Assembly (NCBI GenBank): GCA_020201095.1
Contig: JAIVHM010000002.1
Location: forward strand, 1-39,198
Reading direction: 5' to 3'
Source: Halomonas sp.
Lineage (GTDB): Bacteria > Pseudomonadota > Gammaproteobacteria > Pseudomonadales > Halomonadaceae
DNA length: 39,198 bases
The notes below the pieces were generated by a model. It ran no database searches and had not been told where the DNA came from. It worked only from the letters and a program-made list of their open reading frames with translations. Below are positions 22,220 to 33,274 of this stretch, piece after piece. Position numbers and translations under genes: made by a program. Position 1 is the first letter of the stretch; every line of letters begins with the position of its first letter.

Positions 22220-24172
22220 GTGGCACGCAAGACTCCACTAAATCGTTACCGTAATATCGGTATCGTCGCTCACGTCGACGCGGGTAAAACCACGACCACA
22301 GAGCGTGTATTGTTCTACACCGGCCTTTCCCACAAAGTGGGCGAAGTCCACGACGGTGCGGCGACCATGGACTGGATGGAGCAGGAGCAGGAGCGTGGTA
22401 TTACCATCACCTCCGCTGCGACGACCTGTTTCTGGCAGGGCATGAGCAAGCAGTTTCCTGAGCACCGTATCAATATCATCGATACCCCGGGGCACGTTGA
22501 CTTCACAATCGAAGTTGAGCGTTCCTTGCGTGTACTCGATGGCGCTGTGGTTGTGCTGTGCGGTTCTTCCGGCGTTCAGCCGCAGACCGAAACTGTATGG
22601 CGTCAGGCGAACAAGTACGAAGTGCCACGCATGGTCTTCGTCAACAAGATGGACCGTACCGGCGCTGATTACTTCATGGTCGTCGAGCAGTTGAAAGAAC
22701 GTCTGGGTGCCAATGCGGTGCCCATTCAGATCAACTGGGGTACAGAAGAAGACTTCAAGGGTGTTATCGACCTGATTCAGATGAAGGCCATCTTGTGGGA
22801 CGAAGAAAGCCTGGGGATGAATTACGATTTGGTCGTCATCACTTGCGGGTCTGCCTTTAAGAATAAGGGCGTCCAAGCGGTACTGGACTGTGTCATCGAG
22901 TACATGCCTTCGCCGACGGAAGTAAAAGCGATCGAAGGTGAGCTTGACGATAAAGATGGCACCATCGATACCCGTGAAGCGAACGATGATCAGCCGTTTG
23001 CTGCGCTGGCATTCAAGATTGCGACCGACCCGTTCGTTGGCACGTTGACCTTTATCCGTGTTTACTCGGGCGTGTTGAATTCTGGCGATGGTGTCTTCAA
23101 CTCGGTCAAGAGCAAGAAAGAGCGCGTTGGTCGTATCGTTCAGATGCATTCCAATTCGCGTGAAGAGATCAAGGAAGTGCGCGCCGGCGATATCGCGGCA
23201 TGTATTGGTCTGAAAGATGTCACAACAGGGGATACCCTGTGCGACATCAATCACAAGATCGTGCTTGAGCGTATGGAATTCCCTGATCCGGTTATCTCGG
23301 TTGCCGTAGAGCCCAAGTCTAAGGCTGACCAAGAGAAGATGGGTGTTGCTCTGGGTAAACTGGCCCAGGAAGATCCGTCCTTCCAGGTGAAGACTGACGA
23401 AGAGACCGGCCAGACGATCATCTCGGGTATGGGTGAGCTTCACCTCGATATCCTTGTTGACCGTATGCGTCGCGAGTTCAAAGTCGAAGCCAACATCGGT
23501 AAGCCTCAGGTGGCCTATCGTGAAACGATTCGCGGCAGCGTCGAGCAGGAAGGCAAGTTCGTACGCCAGTCCGGTGGTCGTGGTCAGTACGGTCATGTTG
23601 TCATGCGTATTGAGCCGCTGACTTACGAGGAGAAAGGTGAAGGGGATGATGAAATCTTCTTCAAGTTCATCTCGGAAATCGTCGGTGGTGTGGTTCCCAA
23701 GGAATACATCCCGGCAGTAGAGAAAGGGGCATACGAGCAGCTGAAAAACGGCGTCATTGCGGGTTACCCGATGATTGACGTTAAAGTCACGCTGTTTGAT
23801 GGCTCTTATCATGACGTGGACTCTAACGAGACTGCGTTCAAGATTGCTTCTTCTATGGCAGTGAAAGAAGGTGCCAGGAAAGCCAAGGCCGTGCTGCTGG
23901 AGCCGGTGATGAAGGTCGAAGTCGTGACCCCCGAAGAATTTATGGGTGACGTCATGGGCGACCTGAACCGTCGTCGCGGCCTGGTGCAGGGCATGGATGA
24001 TTCCTCTTCTGGTAAAATCATTCGTGCAACGGTGCCACTGGGTGAGATGTTCGGTTACGCAACCGATCTGCGCTCGCAAACCCAGGGCCGTGCGAGCTAC
24101 TCTATGGAGTTCGCGAAGTACGATGAGGCGCCCTCCAGCGTCGTTGAAGCCGTCATCAACCAAAACGGTTAA
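22220..24172 (+). CDS. fusA: Elongation factor G with an internal deletion
   Basis: GTPase that drives ribosomal translocation and, with RRF, recycling. The start is GTG after GGGAG. G1 AHVDAGKT (17-24), G3 DTPGHVD (88-94) and G4 NKMD (142-145) are intact, as are domains II-V through [17 protein letters not shown] and [10 protein letters not shown]. The product is 650 residues, against about 704 normally. Between Leu204 (codon 22829-22831) and [13 protein letters not shown] about 54-57 residues are missing, in frame. This removes most of the helical G' insertion of domain I, which contacts L7/L12. The gene reads through without a stop. The deletion is either an assembly/sequencing loss or a real variant; two further ribosomal genes nearby show similar losses. 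Confidence 0.95.
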   Translation: MARKTPLNRYRNIGIVAHVDAGKTTTTERVLFYTGLSHKVGEVHDGAATMDWMEQEQERGITITSAATTCFWQGMSKQFPEHRINIIDTPGHVDFTIEVERSLRVLDGAVVVLCGSSGVQPQTETVWRQANKYEVPRMVFVNKMDRTGADYFMVVEQLKERLGANAVPIQINWGTEEDFKGVIDLIQMKAILWDEESLGMNYDLVVITCGSAFKNKGVQAVLDCVIEYMPSPTEVKAIEGELDDKDGTIDTREANDDQPFAALAFKIATDPFVGTLTFIRVYSGVLNSGDGVFNSVKSKKERVGRIVQMHSNSREEIKEVRAGDIAACIGLKDVTTGDTLCDINHKIVLERMEFPDPVISVAVEPKSKADQEKMGVALGKLAQEDPSFQVKTDEETGQTIISGMGELHLDILVDRMRREFKVEANIGKPQVAYRETIRGSVEQEGKFVRQSGGRGQYGHVVMRIEPLTYEEKGEGDDEIFFKFISEIVGGVVPKEYIPAVEKGAYEQLKNGVIAGYPMIDVKVTLFDGSYHDVDSNETAFKIASSMAVKEGARKAKAVLLEPVMKVEVVTPEEFMGDVMGDLNRRRGLVQGMDDSSSGKIIRATVPLGEMFGYATDLRSQTQGRASYSMEFAKYDEAPSSVVEAVINQNG

Positions 24173-24201
24173 CCGTTAGCTAACGTAAAGAGGTTATAGC
24201 A

Positions 24202-25395
24202 GTGGCTAAGGAAAAATTTGAACGTTCCAAACCGCATATCAACGTCGGCACCATTGGTCACGTCGACCACGGTAAAACGACTCTGACAGCGGCCTTGACC
24301 CGCGTTTCCGCTGAAGTATTCGGTGGTGACTGGAGTGAGTTCGACGCTATCGATAATGCGCCGGAAGAGCGTGAGCGCGGTATCACAATCGCTACCTCTC
24401 ACGTCGAATACCAGTCAGAGACGCGTCACTATGCACACGTCGACTGCCCGGGGCACGCTGACTACGTCAAGAACATGATCACCGGTGCGGCGCAGATGGA
24501 TGGCGCAATCCTGGTATGTTCTGCCGCAGACGGCCCGATGCCGCAAACGCGTGAGCACATTCTTCTGTCTCGTCAGGTGGGTGTTCCATACATCGTTGTG
24601 TTCCTCAACAAAGCGGACATGGTCGATGACGAAGAGCTGCTCGAGCTGGTAGAAATGGAAGTTCGCGAACTTCTCGACCAGTACGACTTCCCTGGCGACG
24701 ACACGCCGATCATCACGGGCTCTGCTCTGATGGCGCTTGAAGGTAAGGATGATAACGGCATGGGCACTACCGCCGTTGCCAACCTGATCAAGGCGCTGGA
24801 TGAGTACATTCCGGAGCCAGAGCGTGCTATCGATCAGCCGTTCCTGATGCCGATTGAAGACGTATTCTCAATCTCTGGCCGTGGTACTGTTGTGACCGGT
24901 CGTGTAGAGCGCGGTATCATCAAGGCTGGCGAAGAAGTTGAAATCGTTGGTATGCGCGATACGACTAAGACAGTCGTTACCGGTGTAGAGATGTTCCGTA
25001 AGCTGCTCGATGAAGGTCGTGCAGGCGAGAACGTTGGTGCACTGCTGCGTGGTACCAAGCGCGATGACGTTGAGCGTGGTCAGGTTCTGGCGAAAACCGG
25101 CACCATCACTCCGCACACCGTATTCGAAGCCGAAGTCTACGTGCTGTCCAAAGAAGAAGGTGGTCGTCACACGCCTTTCTTCAAGGGCTATCGTCCGCAG
25201 TTCTACTTCCGTACCACCGATGTCACCGGTACCTGTGAACTGCCGGAAGGCGTTGAGATGGTCATGCCGGGCGACAACGTGAAAATGGTTGTCACCCTGA
25301 TCGCTCCGATCGCCATGGATGACGGCCTGCGCTTCGCGATTCGTGAAGGCGGTCGTACCGTCGGCGCTGGCGTTGTGGCCAAAATCATTCAGTAA
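24202..25395 (+). CDS. tuf: Elongation factor Tu
   Basis: Delivers aminoacyl-tRNA to the ribosome. The 397-residue product is full length, with G1 GHVDHGKT (19-26), switch ERGITI, G3 DCPGHAD (81-87), G4 NKAD (136-139) and complete domains 2 and 3 ending VVAKIIQ. It starts with GTG, 29 bases after fusA; the spacer contains a 12-base palindrome, CGTTAGCTAACG (24174-24185). Last gene of the str operon. No second tuf copy is present near the tRNA-Thr gene. Confidence 0.98.
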   Translation: MAKEKFERSKPHINVGTIGHVDHGKTTLTAALTRVSAEVFGGDWSEFDAIDNAPEERERGITIATSHVEYQSETRHYAHVDCPGHADYVKNMITGAAQMDGAILVCSAADGPMPQTREHILLSRQVGVPYIVVFLNKADMVDDEELLELVEMEVRELLDQYDFPGDDTPIITGSALMALEGKDDNGMGTTAVANLIKALDEYIPEPERAIDQPFLMPIEDVFSISGRGTVVTGRVERGIIKAGEEVEIVGMRDTTKTVVTGVEMFRKLLDEGRAGENVGALLRGTKRDDVERGQVLAKTGTITPHTVFEAEVYVLSKEEGGRHTPFFKGYRPQFYFRTTDVTGTCELPEGVEMVMPGDNVKMVVTLIAPIAMDDGLRFAIREGGRTVGAGVVAKIIQ

Positions 25396-25413
25396 GTTTA
25401 TTCGCTGAATGTG

Positions 25414-25440
25414 AAAGGGGGCTCGAATGAGCCCCCTTTT
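25414..25440 (+). terminator. Rho-independent terminator of the str operon
   Basis: GGGGGCTC (25417-25424) pairs with GAGCCCCC (25429-25436) around GAAT, flanked by AAA and TTTT. It cleanly separates tuf from the S10 promoter. Confidence 0.95.
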
Positions 25441-25461
25441 CTGCGCACCTCTAGCAAATGT

Positions 25462-25490
25462 TTGACATGGGCTTTTGGCGTGCCTATAAT
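25462..25490 (+). promoter_or_regulatory. rpsJ: Consensus sigma-70 promoter of the S10 operon
   Basis: TTGACA (25462-25467) and TATAAT (25485-25490) at exactly 17 bases form a perfect consensus promoter. The expected start near 25497 gives an rpsJ leader of only about 58 bases, with a GACGGC/GCCGTC hairpin at 25515-25530. E. coli has a leader of about 170 bases that responds to L4. Confidence 0.92.
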
Positions 25491-25554
25491 GCGCATCCTT
25501 TGAATGCGTGGGTAGACGGCTCGCGCCGTCGACATCCATTGGAGTTTAGGGCAA

Positions 25555-25866
25555 ATGCAGAACCAAAAGATTCGCATTCGGTTGAAAGCATTCGACCATC
25601 GCCTGATCGATCAGTCCACAGCGGAGATTGTTGAAACCGCTAAGCGCACTGGTGCTCAGGTTCGTGGTCCGATTCCGCTGCCGACCAACCGCGAGCGCTA
25701 TACCATTCTGATCTCGCCACACGTCAACAAAGACGCGCGTGACCAGTATGAGATCCGTACGCACAAGCGTGTGCTCGACATTGTTGAGCCGACCGAGAAA
25801 ACCGTTGATGCGCTGATGAAGCTCGATCTCGCCGCTGGCGTAGACGTGCAAATCAAGCTCGACTAA
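25555..25866 (+). CDS. rpsJ: 30S ribosomal protein S10 (NusE)
   Basis: 30S head protein that also acts as NusE, binding NusB and the NusG KOW domain in antitermination and transcription-translation coupling. The 103-residue product has exact family length and the block [25 protein letters not shown] in two conserved parts (about 40-64). First gene of the S10 operon, directly under a consensus promoter. A 151-base structured spacer separates it from rplC. Confidence 0.98.
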   Translation: MQNQKIRIRLKAFDHRLIDQSTAEIVETAKRTGAQVRGPIPLPTNRERYTILISPHVNKDARDQYEIRTHKRVLDIVEPTEKTVDALMKLDLAAGVDVQIKLD

Positions 25867-25869
25867 TCA

Positions 25870-25955
25870 CACTAGACACTTGCGGCCCAGCGCTCATTAC
25901 GAATGACAGTGAGCAGCAGCCGCCGCGCCGTGAGGCGCCACACAATGTGCTAGTG
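25870..25955 (+). ncRNA. Structured mRNA element between rpsJ and rplC
   Basis: An outer stem joins CACTAG-A-CAC-TTG (25870-25882) to CAA-T-GTG-CTAGTG (25943-25955): 12 pairs with one bulged base on each side. Inside are TCATT/AATGA (25894-25898 with 25902-25906), or alternatively GCTCA/TGAGC (25892-25896 with 25910-25914), and GCGCC/GGCGC (25925-25929 with 25934-25938) with loop GTGA. The result looks like a three-way junction in the S10 operon mRNA. Function is unknown; feedback control by an operon protein is one possibility. Confidence 0.55.
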
Positions 25956-26017
25956 GAATGCTCTGGAAAGGGCAGCCATAGCGGGTGATAGCCCCGTACA
26001 CTATAGGAGAACTGAGA

Positions 26018-26656
26018 ATGACTATCGGTTTAGTCGGTAAAAAGGCCGGGATGACTCGTGTCTTTACCGAAGACGGTGCTTCAGTGCCCGTAACCGTTAT
26101 TGAGGTTGATCCTAACCGCGTGACACGCGTTAAGTCTGTCGAGTCTGACGGGTACGCAGCGGTTCAGGTAACAGCCGGCTCTCGCAAGGCCAAACACCTT
26201 AGCAAAGCCCAAGCGGGTCAATTTGCTAAAGCAGGTGTTGAGGCCGGTCGTTCACTGATGGAGTTTCGTCTGGAAGATGGCGAGGAAGCTCCTGAAGTTG
26301 GCGGCGAACTCACCGTATCCCTCTTCGAAGCTGGTCAGATGATCGATGTGACCGGTACCTCTAAGGGTAAAGGTTTCCAGGGTGCTGTTAAGCGCTGGAA
26401 CTTCCGTACCCAAGATATGACTCACGGTAACTCTCTGTCGCATCGCGCGCCGGGTTCTATCGGCATGTGTCAGACGCCGGGTCGTGTTTTCAAAGGCAAA
26501 AAGATGGCCGGTCAAATGGGTAACGCCCGTTGCACCGTGCAGAGCCTTGAGATCGTCCGTGTCGACGCCGAGCGTAACCTGCTGCTTATCAAGGGCGCCG
26601 TGCCGGGTGCAACTGGCAGTGACGTCATCGTTCGCAGCGCCGTGAAAGCTGGCTGA
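26018..26656 (+). CDS. rplC: 50S ribosomal protein L3
   Basis: Early 50S assembly protein whose loop reaches near the peptidyl-transferase centre. The 212-residue product starts at ATG 26018 ([16 protein letters not shown]) after AGGAGA; an upstream extension to 25985 is rejected. It contains the family signature [10 protein letters not shown] and the loop [20 protein letters not shown] with the glutamine methylated in E. coli. rplD follows after 15 bases. Confidence 0.97.
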   Translation: MTIGLVGKKAGMTRVFTEDGASVPVTVIEVDPNRVTRVKSVESDGYAAVQVTAGSRKAKHLSKAQAGQFAKAGVEAGRSLMEFRLEDGEEAPEVGGELTVSLFEAGQMIDVTGTSKGKGFQGAVKRWNFRTQDMTHGNSLSHRAPGSIGMCQTPGRVFKGKKMAGQMGNARCTVQSLEIVRVDAERNLLLIKGAVPGATGSDVIVRSAVKAG

Positions 26657-26671
26657 AGGGGATAATTACCA

Positions 26672-27277
26672 ATGAATCTGAATCTTGCTGCAGGCGCGGG
26701 TACCGTTGAAGTAGCCGACGCCACCTTTGGCAAAGAATTCAACGAAGCGCTGGTTCACCAAGTCGTCACCGCCTACTTGGCTGGTGGTCGTCAAGGAACC
26801 CGCGCTCAAAAGAACCGTTCCGATGTTCGTGGTGGTGGTAAAAAACCATGGCGTCAGAAGGGTACTGGCCGTGCTCGTGCCGGTACAATCCGTTCGCCGT
26901 TGTGGCGTAGCGGCGGTGTCACCTTCGCGGCACGTCCGCAAGACTATACCCAGAAGGTGAACCGCAAGATGTATCGCGCTGCCATGCGTTCCATCTTGTC
27001 AGAGCTGATACGTCAAGAGCGTCTGGTTGCGGTAGAAGAGTTCAACGTTGAAGCGCCGAAAACCAAGCAGGTCGCTGCCAAGCTGAAAGAGCTCAACCTT
27101 GAAAAAGTGTTGATCGTCACTGAAGAACTTGACGAAAAGCTCTATTTAGCTGCCCGCAACCTTCCCCATGTTGACGTGGTGGATGTTGCGGCCGCTGACC
27201 CGGTGAGCCTGGTTGCCTTTGATAAGGTTCTGGTCACCGTCTCCGCCCTGCGTAAATTCGAGGAGAAGCTGGCATGA
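26672..27277 (+). CDS. rplD: 50S ribosomal protein L4
   Basis: Lines the exit tunnel through its extended loop; in E. coli it also represses the S10 operon. The 201-residue product includes the loop [20 protein letters not shown] near residues 61-80. The length is normal. Its stop overlaps the rplW start by four bases (ATGA). The short rpsJ leader here suggests that L4 control, if present, works differently from E. coli. Confidence 0.97.
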   Translation: MNLNLAAGAGTVEVADATFGKEFNEALVHQVVTAYLAGGRQGTRAQKNRSDVRGGGKKPWRQKGTGRARAGTIRSPLWRSGGVTFAARPQDYTQKVNRKMYRAAMRSILSELIRQERLVAVEEFNVEAPKTKQVAAKLKELNLEKVLIVTEELDEKLYLAARNLPHVDVVDVAAADPVSLVAFDKVLVTVSALRKFEEKLA

Positions 27278-27570
27278 ACCAGGAACGCGTATTCAAGGTT
27301 CTGCTTGGACCGCACGTGACCGAGAAGGCCGCGATGGCTGCCGAGCGCAACCAGTACGTTTTCAAGGTGGCAACTGATGCCACCAAGCCCGAGATCAAGA
27401 AAGCCGTTGAAGCACTTTTCGGCAAGAAGGTCGATAGCGTTCAGGTACTGAACGTGAAAGGGAAAACGAAGCGTACTGCAAACGGCGTTGGCTTGCGTAA
27501 GGGGTACCGTAAAGCGTATGTGACCCTCGCCGCGGGTGAAACGCTCGAAGACTTCTCTGGCGCCGAATAA
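27274..27570 (+). CDS. rplW: 50S ribosomal protein L23
   Basis: Sits at the tunnel exit and is the docking site for trigger factor and SRP. The 98-residue product has normal length. Its conserved parts include [10 protein letters not shown] near the N terminus and the loop [22 protein letters not shown] split around residues 60-82. It overlaps rplD by four bases and precedes rplB by 17. Confidence 0.97.
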   Translation: MNQERVFKVLLGPHVTEKAAMAAERNQYVFKVATDATKPEIKKAVEALFGKKVDSVQVLNVKGKTKRTANGVGLRKGYRKAYVTLAAGETLEDFSGAE

Positions 27571-27587
27571 GGGCAGGAGTACGGATA

Positions 27588-28418
<831 letters not shown>

Positions 28419-28451
28419 TCTAAATTGCCAAGACATTAAGAGGTAACGGCT

Positions 28452-28727
28452 GTGCCACGTTCACTAAAGAAAGGTCCCTTCATTGACCTTCATCTTTTGA
28501 AGAAGGTAGAGGCTGCAGTGGAAAAGAACGATCGCAAACCGATCAAGACCTGGTCGCGTCGTTCGATGATCCTGCCCAACATGGTAGGTCTAACCATTGC
28601 AGTCCATAATGGTCGCCAACACGTCCCGGTGCACGTCTCCGAGGAAATGGTTGGTCACAAGCTAGGCGAATTCGCTGCCACTCGCACTTATCGCGGGCAC
28701 GTGGCGGACAAGAAAGCCAAACGGTAA
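28452..28727 (+). CDS. rpsS: 30S ribosomal protein S19
   Basis: 30S head protein near the A site and the intersubunit bridge, paired with S13. The 91-residue product starts with GTG ([14 protein letters not shown]) after AGAGGT. The conserved [20 protein letters not shown] tail is present. It lies 33 bases after rplB and 18 before rplV. Confidence 0.97.
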   Translation: MPRSLKKGPFIDLHLLKKVEAAVEKNDRKPIKTWSRRSMILPNMVGLTIAVHNGRQHVPVHVSEEMVGHKLGEFAATRTYRGHVADKKAKR

Positions 28728-28745
28728 GCCAAAGAGGATTGAGAG

Positions 28746-29078
28746 ATGGAAGTCACAGCTAAGCTGCGTGGCGCCGGATTATCCGCCCAGAAGGCCCGTT
28801 TGGTGGCTGATCAGGTGCGCGGTAAACCTGTCGCCGAAGCACTCGACCTGCTGACCTTCTCACCGAAGAAGGCTGCCCAACTGGTCAAGAAAGTGCTTCA
28901 GTCCGCTATTGCAAACGCGGAAGAAAATAACGGCATGGATATTGACGAGCTGCGTGTCTCGACCATCTGCGTCGATGAGGGCATGACGCTCAAGCGTATC
29001 AAGCCGCGCGCCAAGGGGCGGGCGGATCGTATCTTGAAGCGCACCTGCCACATCACCGTCAAGGTAGCCGAGAAGTAG
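28746..29078 (+). CDS. rplV: 50S ribosomal protein L22
   Basis: Tunnel-lining protein that forms the constriction with L4. The 110-residue product has the conserved core ([18 protein letters not shown]) and the C-terminal tunnel hairpin [20 protein letters not shown]. No macrolide-type deletion in that hairpin is seen. rpsC begins ten bases later. Confidence 0.97.
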   Translation: MEVTAKLRGAGLSAQKARLVADQVRGKPVAEALDLLTFSPKKAAQLVKKVLQSAIANAEENNGMDIDELRVSTICVDEGMTLKRIKPRAKGRADRILKRTCHITVKVAEK

Positions 29079-29088
29079 GAGTCGACCG

Positions 29089-29793
29089 ATGGGTCAGAAA
29101 GTCAATCCAACAGGCATTCGACTGGGCATCGTCAAAGACCATGCTTCTGTCTGGTATGCCGAGCGCGGCGCCTATGCCGATAAGCTCAATAATGATCTCG
29201 AAGTGCGTAGCTTCCTGGAGCAGCGTCTCAAAAACGCCTCCGTAAGCCGTATTCACATCGAGCGTCCGGCGAACAACGCCCGCATCACCATTCACACTGC
29301 CCGTCCGGGTATCGTGATTGGTAAAAAAGGTGAAGATGTCGACCGTCTGCGTCGTGATCTCACTGAAATGATGGGCGTCCCTGTTCATGTGAACATCGAA
29401 GAAGTTCGCAAGCCGGAGCTGGATGCCAAGCTTGTCGCTGCTAACGTAGCGGGTCAGCTTGAGCGTCGCGTGATGTTCCGTCGTGCCATGAAGCGCGCGG
29501 TGCAAAACGCCATGCGTCTTGGGGCTGGCGGCATCAAGATTCAGCTGTCAGGTCGTCTGGGTGGTGCTGAAATCGCACGTACCGAATGGTACCGCGAAGG
29601 TCGTGTTCCGTTGCATACATTGCGTGCGGACATCGACTACGCCACTTACGAAGCTCACACCACCTACGGCGTTATCGGCGTCAAAGTGTGGATCTTCAAG
29701 GGTGAAATCCTCGGCGGTATCGAGGAAGTTCGTGCCAAGGCTAAGCAACAACAGCCTTCCGGCAACGCGCCCAAGAAGAAAGGTTCCAGGTAA
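29089..29793 (+). CDS. rpsC: 30S ribosomal protein S3
   Basis: Part of the mRNA entry tunnel and its helicase activity, with S4 and S5. The 234-residue product has the N-terminal domain ([17 protein letters not shown]), a KH domain with [15 protein letters not shown] (about 76-90) and a C-terminal domain ending in a basic tail. Length and start are normal. Confidence 0.97.
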   Translation: MGQKVNPTGIRLGIVKDHASVWYAERGAYADKLNNDLEVRSFLEQRLKNASVSRIHIERPANNARITIHTARPGIVIGKKGEDVDRLRRDLTEMMGVPVHVNIEEVRKPELDAKLVAANVAGQLERRVMFRRAMKRAVQNAMRLGAGGIKIQLSGRLGGAEIARTEWYREGRVPLHTLRADIDYATYEAHTTYGVIGVKVWIFKGEILGGIEEVRAKAKQQQPSGNAPKKKGSR

Positions 29794-29808
29794 GGGGAGA
29801 GCGAGTCG

Positions 29809-30222
29809 ATGTTACAGCCCAAGCGTATGAAATTCCGCAAGATGCAGAAAGGTCGCAACCGTGGCCTGGCGCATCGCGGAAGCAAGATCAGCTTCGGGGA
29901 GTATGGCCTGAAAGCTACCGGTCGTGGTCGCGTTACTGCGCGCCAGATCGAAGCCGGCCGTCGTGCGATCACACGTCACGTTAAACGTGGCGGTAAGATT
30001 TGGATCCGCGTGTTCCCTGATAAGCCGATTTCCAAGAAGCCGCTCGAAGTTCGTATGGGTAAAGGTAAAGGCTCCGTCGAGTACTGGGTAGCCCAGATCC
30101 AGCCGGGTCGGGTCCTGTACGAAATCGAAGGTGTGCCTGAAGAGCTCGCTCGCGAAGCGTTTGAGCTTGCCGCACAGAAAATGCCCATATCCACCACCTT
30201 TGCGAAACGGACGGTGATGTGA
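29809..30222 (+). CDS. rplP: 50S ribosomal protein L16
   Basis: Helps position A-site tRNA in the 50S. The 137-residue product contains [20 protein letters not shown] and the [20 protein letters not shown] region; the arginine hydroxylated by RoxA in E. coli would lie in the latter part. Its stop TGA overlaps the rpmC ATG by one base. Confidence 0.97.
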   Translation: MLQPKRMKFRKMQKGRNRGLAHRGSKISFGEYGLKATGRGRVTARQIEAGRRAITRHVKRGGKIWIRVFPDKPISKKPLEVRMGKGKGSVEYWVAQIQPGRVLYEIEGVPEELAREAFELAAQKMPISTTFAKRTVM

Positions 30223-30413
30223 TGAAAGCCCAGGAAATTCGTGAAAAGTCCGCAGGAGAGCTCCATGAGCAGCTCCTCGAACTCCTCCGCGAGCAGTTCA
30301 ACCTGCGCATGCAGAAGGCCACCGGCCAACTGAGCCAGACTCATCTGCTCAAGCAGGTCCGTCGGGATATTGCCCGTGTGAAGACTGTGCTCAACGAGAA
30401 GGCAGGTGACTGA
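30222..30413 (+). CDS. rpmC: 50S ribosomal protein L29
   Basis: Small two-helix protein at the tunnel exit next to L23. The 63-residue product starts at ATG 30222, which overlaps the rplP stop (TGATG); the GTG three bases earlier is less likely. Family features are [20 protein letters not shown] and an [15 protein letters not shown]-terminal helix. Confidence 0.96.
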   Translation: MKAQEIREKSAGELHEQLLELLREQFNLRMQKATGQLSQTHLLKQVRRDIARVKTVLNEKAGD

Positions 30414-30414
30414 G

Positions 30415-30675
30415 ATGGCCGAAGAGAAAAAAGCACGTACGCTCACCGGCAAGGTGGTGAGCGACAAGATGGATAAGTCCATCGTCGTAATGATCGAGCG
30501 TCGTGAGCGTCACCCGATCTACGGAAAATACGTTAAGCGCTCCACCAAGCTGCACGCCCATGACGAGGCGAACCAGGCTAAGGCAGGCGATACGGTTTCC
30601 ATTCAGGAGTGCCGTCCGCTTTCCAAGAAGAAAGCCTGGACGCTAATCGAGGTGGTCGAGCAGGCCAAGGGTTAA
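30415..30675 (+). CDS. rpsQ: 30S ribosomal protein S17
   Basis: Primary 16S rRNA-binding protein with an OB fold. The 86-residue product starts at ATG 30415, one base past the rpmC stop; a GTG at 30406 inside rpmC is rejected. It contains [19 protein letters not shown] and the [15 protein letters not shown] signature. Last gene of the S10 operon; only 50 bases without a terminator separate it from rplN, so readthrough into the spc operon is likely. Confidence 0.96.
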   Translation: MAEEKKARTLTGKVVSDKMDKSIVVMIERRERHPIYGKYVKRSTKLHAHDEANQAKAGDTVSIQECRPLSKKKAWTLIEVVEQAKG

Positions 30676-30725
30676 CCCATGAACCTGCTTAACCAGTGCA
30701 GTCAGATTAGGTTTGGAGAAAACCG

Positions 30726-31097
30726 ATGATTCAGACTCAGACAATGCTGGATGTCGCCGACAACAGCGGAGCGCGCCGGGTGCAATGCATCAAGGTGTTA
30801 GGCGGTTCACACCGCCGCTACGCTCGAATTGGTGACATCATCAAGGTAACGGTGAAGGAAGCCATTCCGCGTGGCAAGGTCAAGAAAGGCCAAGTCATGA
30901 AAGCGGTAGTGGTCCGGACCCGTAGTGGCGTCCGTCGTAACGACGGTTCGCTGATCCGTTTCGATGGAAATGCGGCGGTTTTGTTGAATAACACCAACGA
31001 ACAGCCAGTCGGTACTCGTATTTTCGGGCCGGTCACTCGTGAACTTCGTAACGAAAAGTTCATGAAGATCATTTCCTTAGCGCCTGAAGTGCTGTAA
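30726..31097 (+). CDS. rplN: 50S ribosomal protein L14
   Basis: Forms an intersubunit bridge with 16S helix 44 and is the binding site of the silencing factor RsfS. The 123-residue product begins [20 protein letters not shown] and contains the block [20 protein letters not shown]. It starts the spc operon gene order; no separate promoter is evident upstream. Confidence 0.97.
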   Translation: MIQTQTMLDVADNSGARRVQCIKVLGGSHRRYARIGDIIKVTVKEAIPRGKVKKGQVMKAVVVRTRSGVRRNDGSLIRFDGNAAVLLNNTNEQPVGTRIFGPVTRELRNEKFMKIISLAPEVL

Positions 31098-31111
31098 GGA
31101 GCGAGGCGGAT

Positions 31112-31426
31112 ATGCAAAAAATTAAACGTGACGATGAAGTCATCGTCATCGCCGGGAAGGATAAGGGCAAGCGTGGCACCGTTAAGCGGGTATTAGAAAA
31201 CCGTTTCTTGGTGTCCGGTGTGAACATGATTAAACGTCACACCAAGCCAAATCCCATGGCGGGAAATCAGGGCGGTATCGTCGAGCGTGAGGCTCCGATT
31301 CACGCGTCCAACGTAGCCATCTTCAATTCGGAGACCGGTAAGGCGGATCGCGTCGGCTTCCAAGTGAAGGAAGACGGTACCAAGGTACGTATCTACAAGT
31401 CGACGCAGACGCAGATCGACGCCTAA
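31112..31426 (+). CDS. rplX: 50S ribosomal protein L24
   Basis: Assembly initiator protein with a KOW motif ([18 protein letters not shown], about 5-22). The 104-residue product has normal length. It lies between rplN and rplE with short gaps, as in other bacterial spc operons. Confidence 0.97.
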   Translation: MQKIKRDDEVIVIAGKDKGKRGTVKRVLENRFLVSGVNMIKRHTKPNPMAGNQGGIVEREAPIHASNVAIFNSETGKADRVGFQVKEDGTKVRIYKSTQTQIDA

Positions 31427-31444
31427 CGCGAGTCGGGTAGCAAA

Positions 31445-31984
31445 ATGGCGAACTTGAAAGAACGTTATCAAAACGAGGTCGTAGCACAGCTCAAAGAGCA
31501 GTTCAGCTACGCCAACGTAATGCAGGTACCCCGCATCACGAAAGTGACGCTTAATATGGGTATCGGCGATGCGGTCAGCGATAAAAAGCTGATCGACAAT
31601 GCCATCGGCGACCTGGAGATGTTGTCCGGTCAAAAGCCGCTGGTGACCAAGGCACGCAAGTCCATCGCGGGCTTCAAGGTGCGTGAAGGTTGGCCGATCG
31701 GTGTCAAAGTCACACTGCGCGCTGAGCGTATGTGGGATTTCCTGGACCGTCTGGTTAACATCGCGATTCCTCGCGTGCGTGACTTCCGTGGTCTCAACCC
31801 GAAGTCCTTCGACGGTCGCGGCAACTACTCCATGGGTGTGCGTGAGCAGATCATCTTCCCGGAGATCGAATATGATAAGATCGATCGTATCCGCGGGTTG
31901 GACGTCACTATCACCACCACCGCCAACACCGATGAGGAAGGTCGCGCGTTATTAGCCGCGCTGAACTTCCCCTTCAAGAAATAA
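31445..31984 (+). CDS. rplE: 50S ribosomal protein L5
   Basis: Binds 5S rRNA and contacts P-site tRNA and the 30S head. The 179-residue product has the signature [18 protein letters not shown] near the N terminus and the C-terminal [20 protein letters not shown]. The length is normal. Confidence 0.97.
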   Translation: MANLKERYQNEVVAQLKEQFSYANVMQVPRITKVTLNMGIGDAVSDKKLIDNAIGDLEMLSGQKPLVTKARKSIAGFKVREGWPIGVKVTLRAERMWDFLDRLVNIAIPRVRDFRGLNPKSFDGRGNYSMGVREQIIFPEIEYDKIDRIRGLDVTITTTANTDEEGRALLAALNFPFKK

Positions 31985-31994
31985 GGGTTGGATC

Positions 31995-32300
31995 ATGGCT
32001 AAAAAGAGCATGGTAGAGCGTGAGCTCAAACGCACCAAACTGGTCGAGAAGTATTCGGCCAAGCGTGCTGAGCTCAAGGCAATCATCGTAGATGTGAACG
32101 CTTCTGAGGAAGATCGCTTCGAGGCGACGCTGAAGCTGCAGCAACTGCCGCGCGACTCAAGCCCGGTACGCCAGCGTAATCGCTGCCGCGTAACAGGCCG
32201 TCCGCACGGTTTTTACAACAAGTTCGGCCTCGGCCGTAACAAGCTGCGTGAAGCCGCCATGCGTGGCGACGTTCCTGGTCTGAAAAAGTCCAGCTGGTAA
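31995..32300 (+). CDS. rpsN: 30S ribosomal protein S14, zinc-free type
   Basis: 30S head protein. The 101-residue product is the longer C-minus form: the C-terminal region [19 protein letters not shown] lacks the CxxC pair of zinc-binding S14, so zinc is not required. It is followed by rpsH after 32 bases. Confidence 0.97.
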   Translation: MAKKSMVERELKRTKLVEKYSAKRAELKAIIVDVNASEEDRFEATLKLQQLPRDSSPVRQRNRCRVTGRPHGFYNKFGLGRNKLREAAMRGDVPGLKKSSW

Positions 32301-32332
32301 CGCCACGTAGAATCATCAGGAGCGCACATTAA

Positions 32333-32725
32333 ATGAGCATGCAAGACACTCTGGCGGATATGTTTACCCGTATCCGCAATGCGCAGATGGCCACCAAGGA
32401 GACGGTTACCATGCCGTCTTCTAAGTTGAAAGTGGAAGTGGCCCGCGTGCTGAAAGAAGAGGGCTACATCACCGATTTCACGGTGGCTGAAAGCACCAAG
32501 CCCGAATTAACCGTGACTCTCAAGTACTTTGAGGGTAAGCCGGTTATCGACCATATCCAGCGGGTTTCCAAACCGTCTCTGCGCCGTTACATGGGCAAGG
32601 ACAACCTGCCTAAGGTCGCCGATGGTCTGGGTATTGCGATCGTTACCACCTCTGATGGGGTGATGACCGATCGTGCCGCTCGCCAGGCGGGTGTTGGTGG
32701 CGAAGTCATCTGCACCGTATTCTAG
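32333..32725 (+). CDS. rpsH: 30S ribosomal protein S8
   Basis: Central-domain 16S-binding protein; in E. coli it represses the spc operon by binding near the rplE start. The 130-residue product contains [16 protein letters not shown] and the C-terminal signature [21 protein letters not shown] did not find a clear S8-site mimic near rplE. Confidence 0.97.
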   Translation: MSMQDTLADMFTRIRNAQMATKETVTMPSSKLKVEVARVLKEEGYITDFTVAESTKPELTVTLKYFEGKPVIDHIQRVSKPSLRRYMGKDNLPKVADGLGIAIVTTSDGVMTDRAARQAGVGGEVICTVF

Positions 32726-32734
32726 GAGGCTGGA

Positions 32735-33265
32735 ATGTCCCGCATAGCGAAATATCCGGTTAAAGTGCCTGCCGGTGTCGAGATTAAAATCGACGCTGAC
32801 CAGCTGACCGCCAAAGGCGGCCAGGGCACGCTGTCAATGACCATTCACCACGATGTGGTAGTGGCTCAAGAAGATGGCCAGCTGACCTTCGCCCCGAGTG
32901 AATCTGCAAAGAGCTGGGCCATGGCGGGTACTACACGCGCCTTGGTTCAGAACCTTGTGACGGGCGTATCCGAGGGTTTTACAAAAACTCTCGAAATTGT
33001 TGGCGTCGGTTATCGTGCCCAAGTAAAGGGCCAGACGCTCAATCTTTCACTGGGCTTCTCGCACCCGGTCGACTACGAACTGCCTAAAGGTGTCTCAGCG
33101 GAAACGCCGAAGAACACCGTGATCGTGCTGAAAAGCGCGGACAAGCAGCAGCTCGGTCAGTGCGCCGCGGAAATCCGCGCCTTCCGTCCCCCCGAGCCAT
33201 ATAAAGGCAAGGGTGTACGGTACGCCGACGAGCAGGTGCGTCGCAAAGAAGCCAAGAAGAAGTAA
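32735..33265 (+). CDS. rplF: 50S ribosomal protein L6
   Basis: Lies at the base of the L7/L12 stalk near the sarcin-ricin loop. The 176-residue product has two repeated alpha/beta domains and the C-terminal signature [20 protein letters not shown]. An AGGAGG site precedes the ATG by a few bases. Confidence 0.97.
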   Translation: MSRIAKYPVKVPAGVEIKIDADQLTAKGGQGTLSMTIHHDVVVAQEDGQLTFAPSESAKSWAMAGTTRALVQNLVTGVSEGFTKTLEIVGVGYRAQVKGQTLNLSLGFSHPVDYELPKGVSAETPKNTVIVLKSADKQQLGQCAAEIRAFRPPEPYKGKGVRYADEQVRRKEAKKK

Positions 33266-33274
33266 GGCAGGGTT

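Noticed and set aside
22238-24163. 641-residue open frame antisense to fusA
   Set aside because: It covers the full length of a highly conserved gene on the opposite strand, has His/Leu/Asp-rich composition typical of complemented codon bias, and no family motif or ribosome site.
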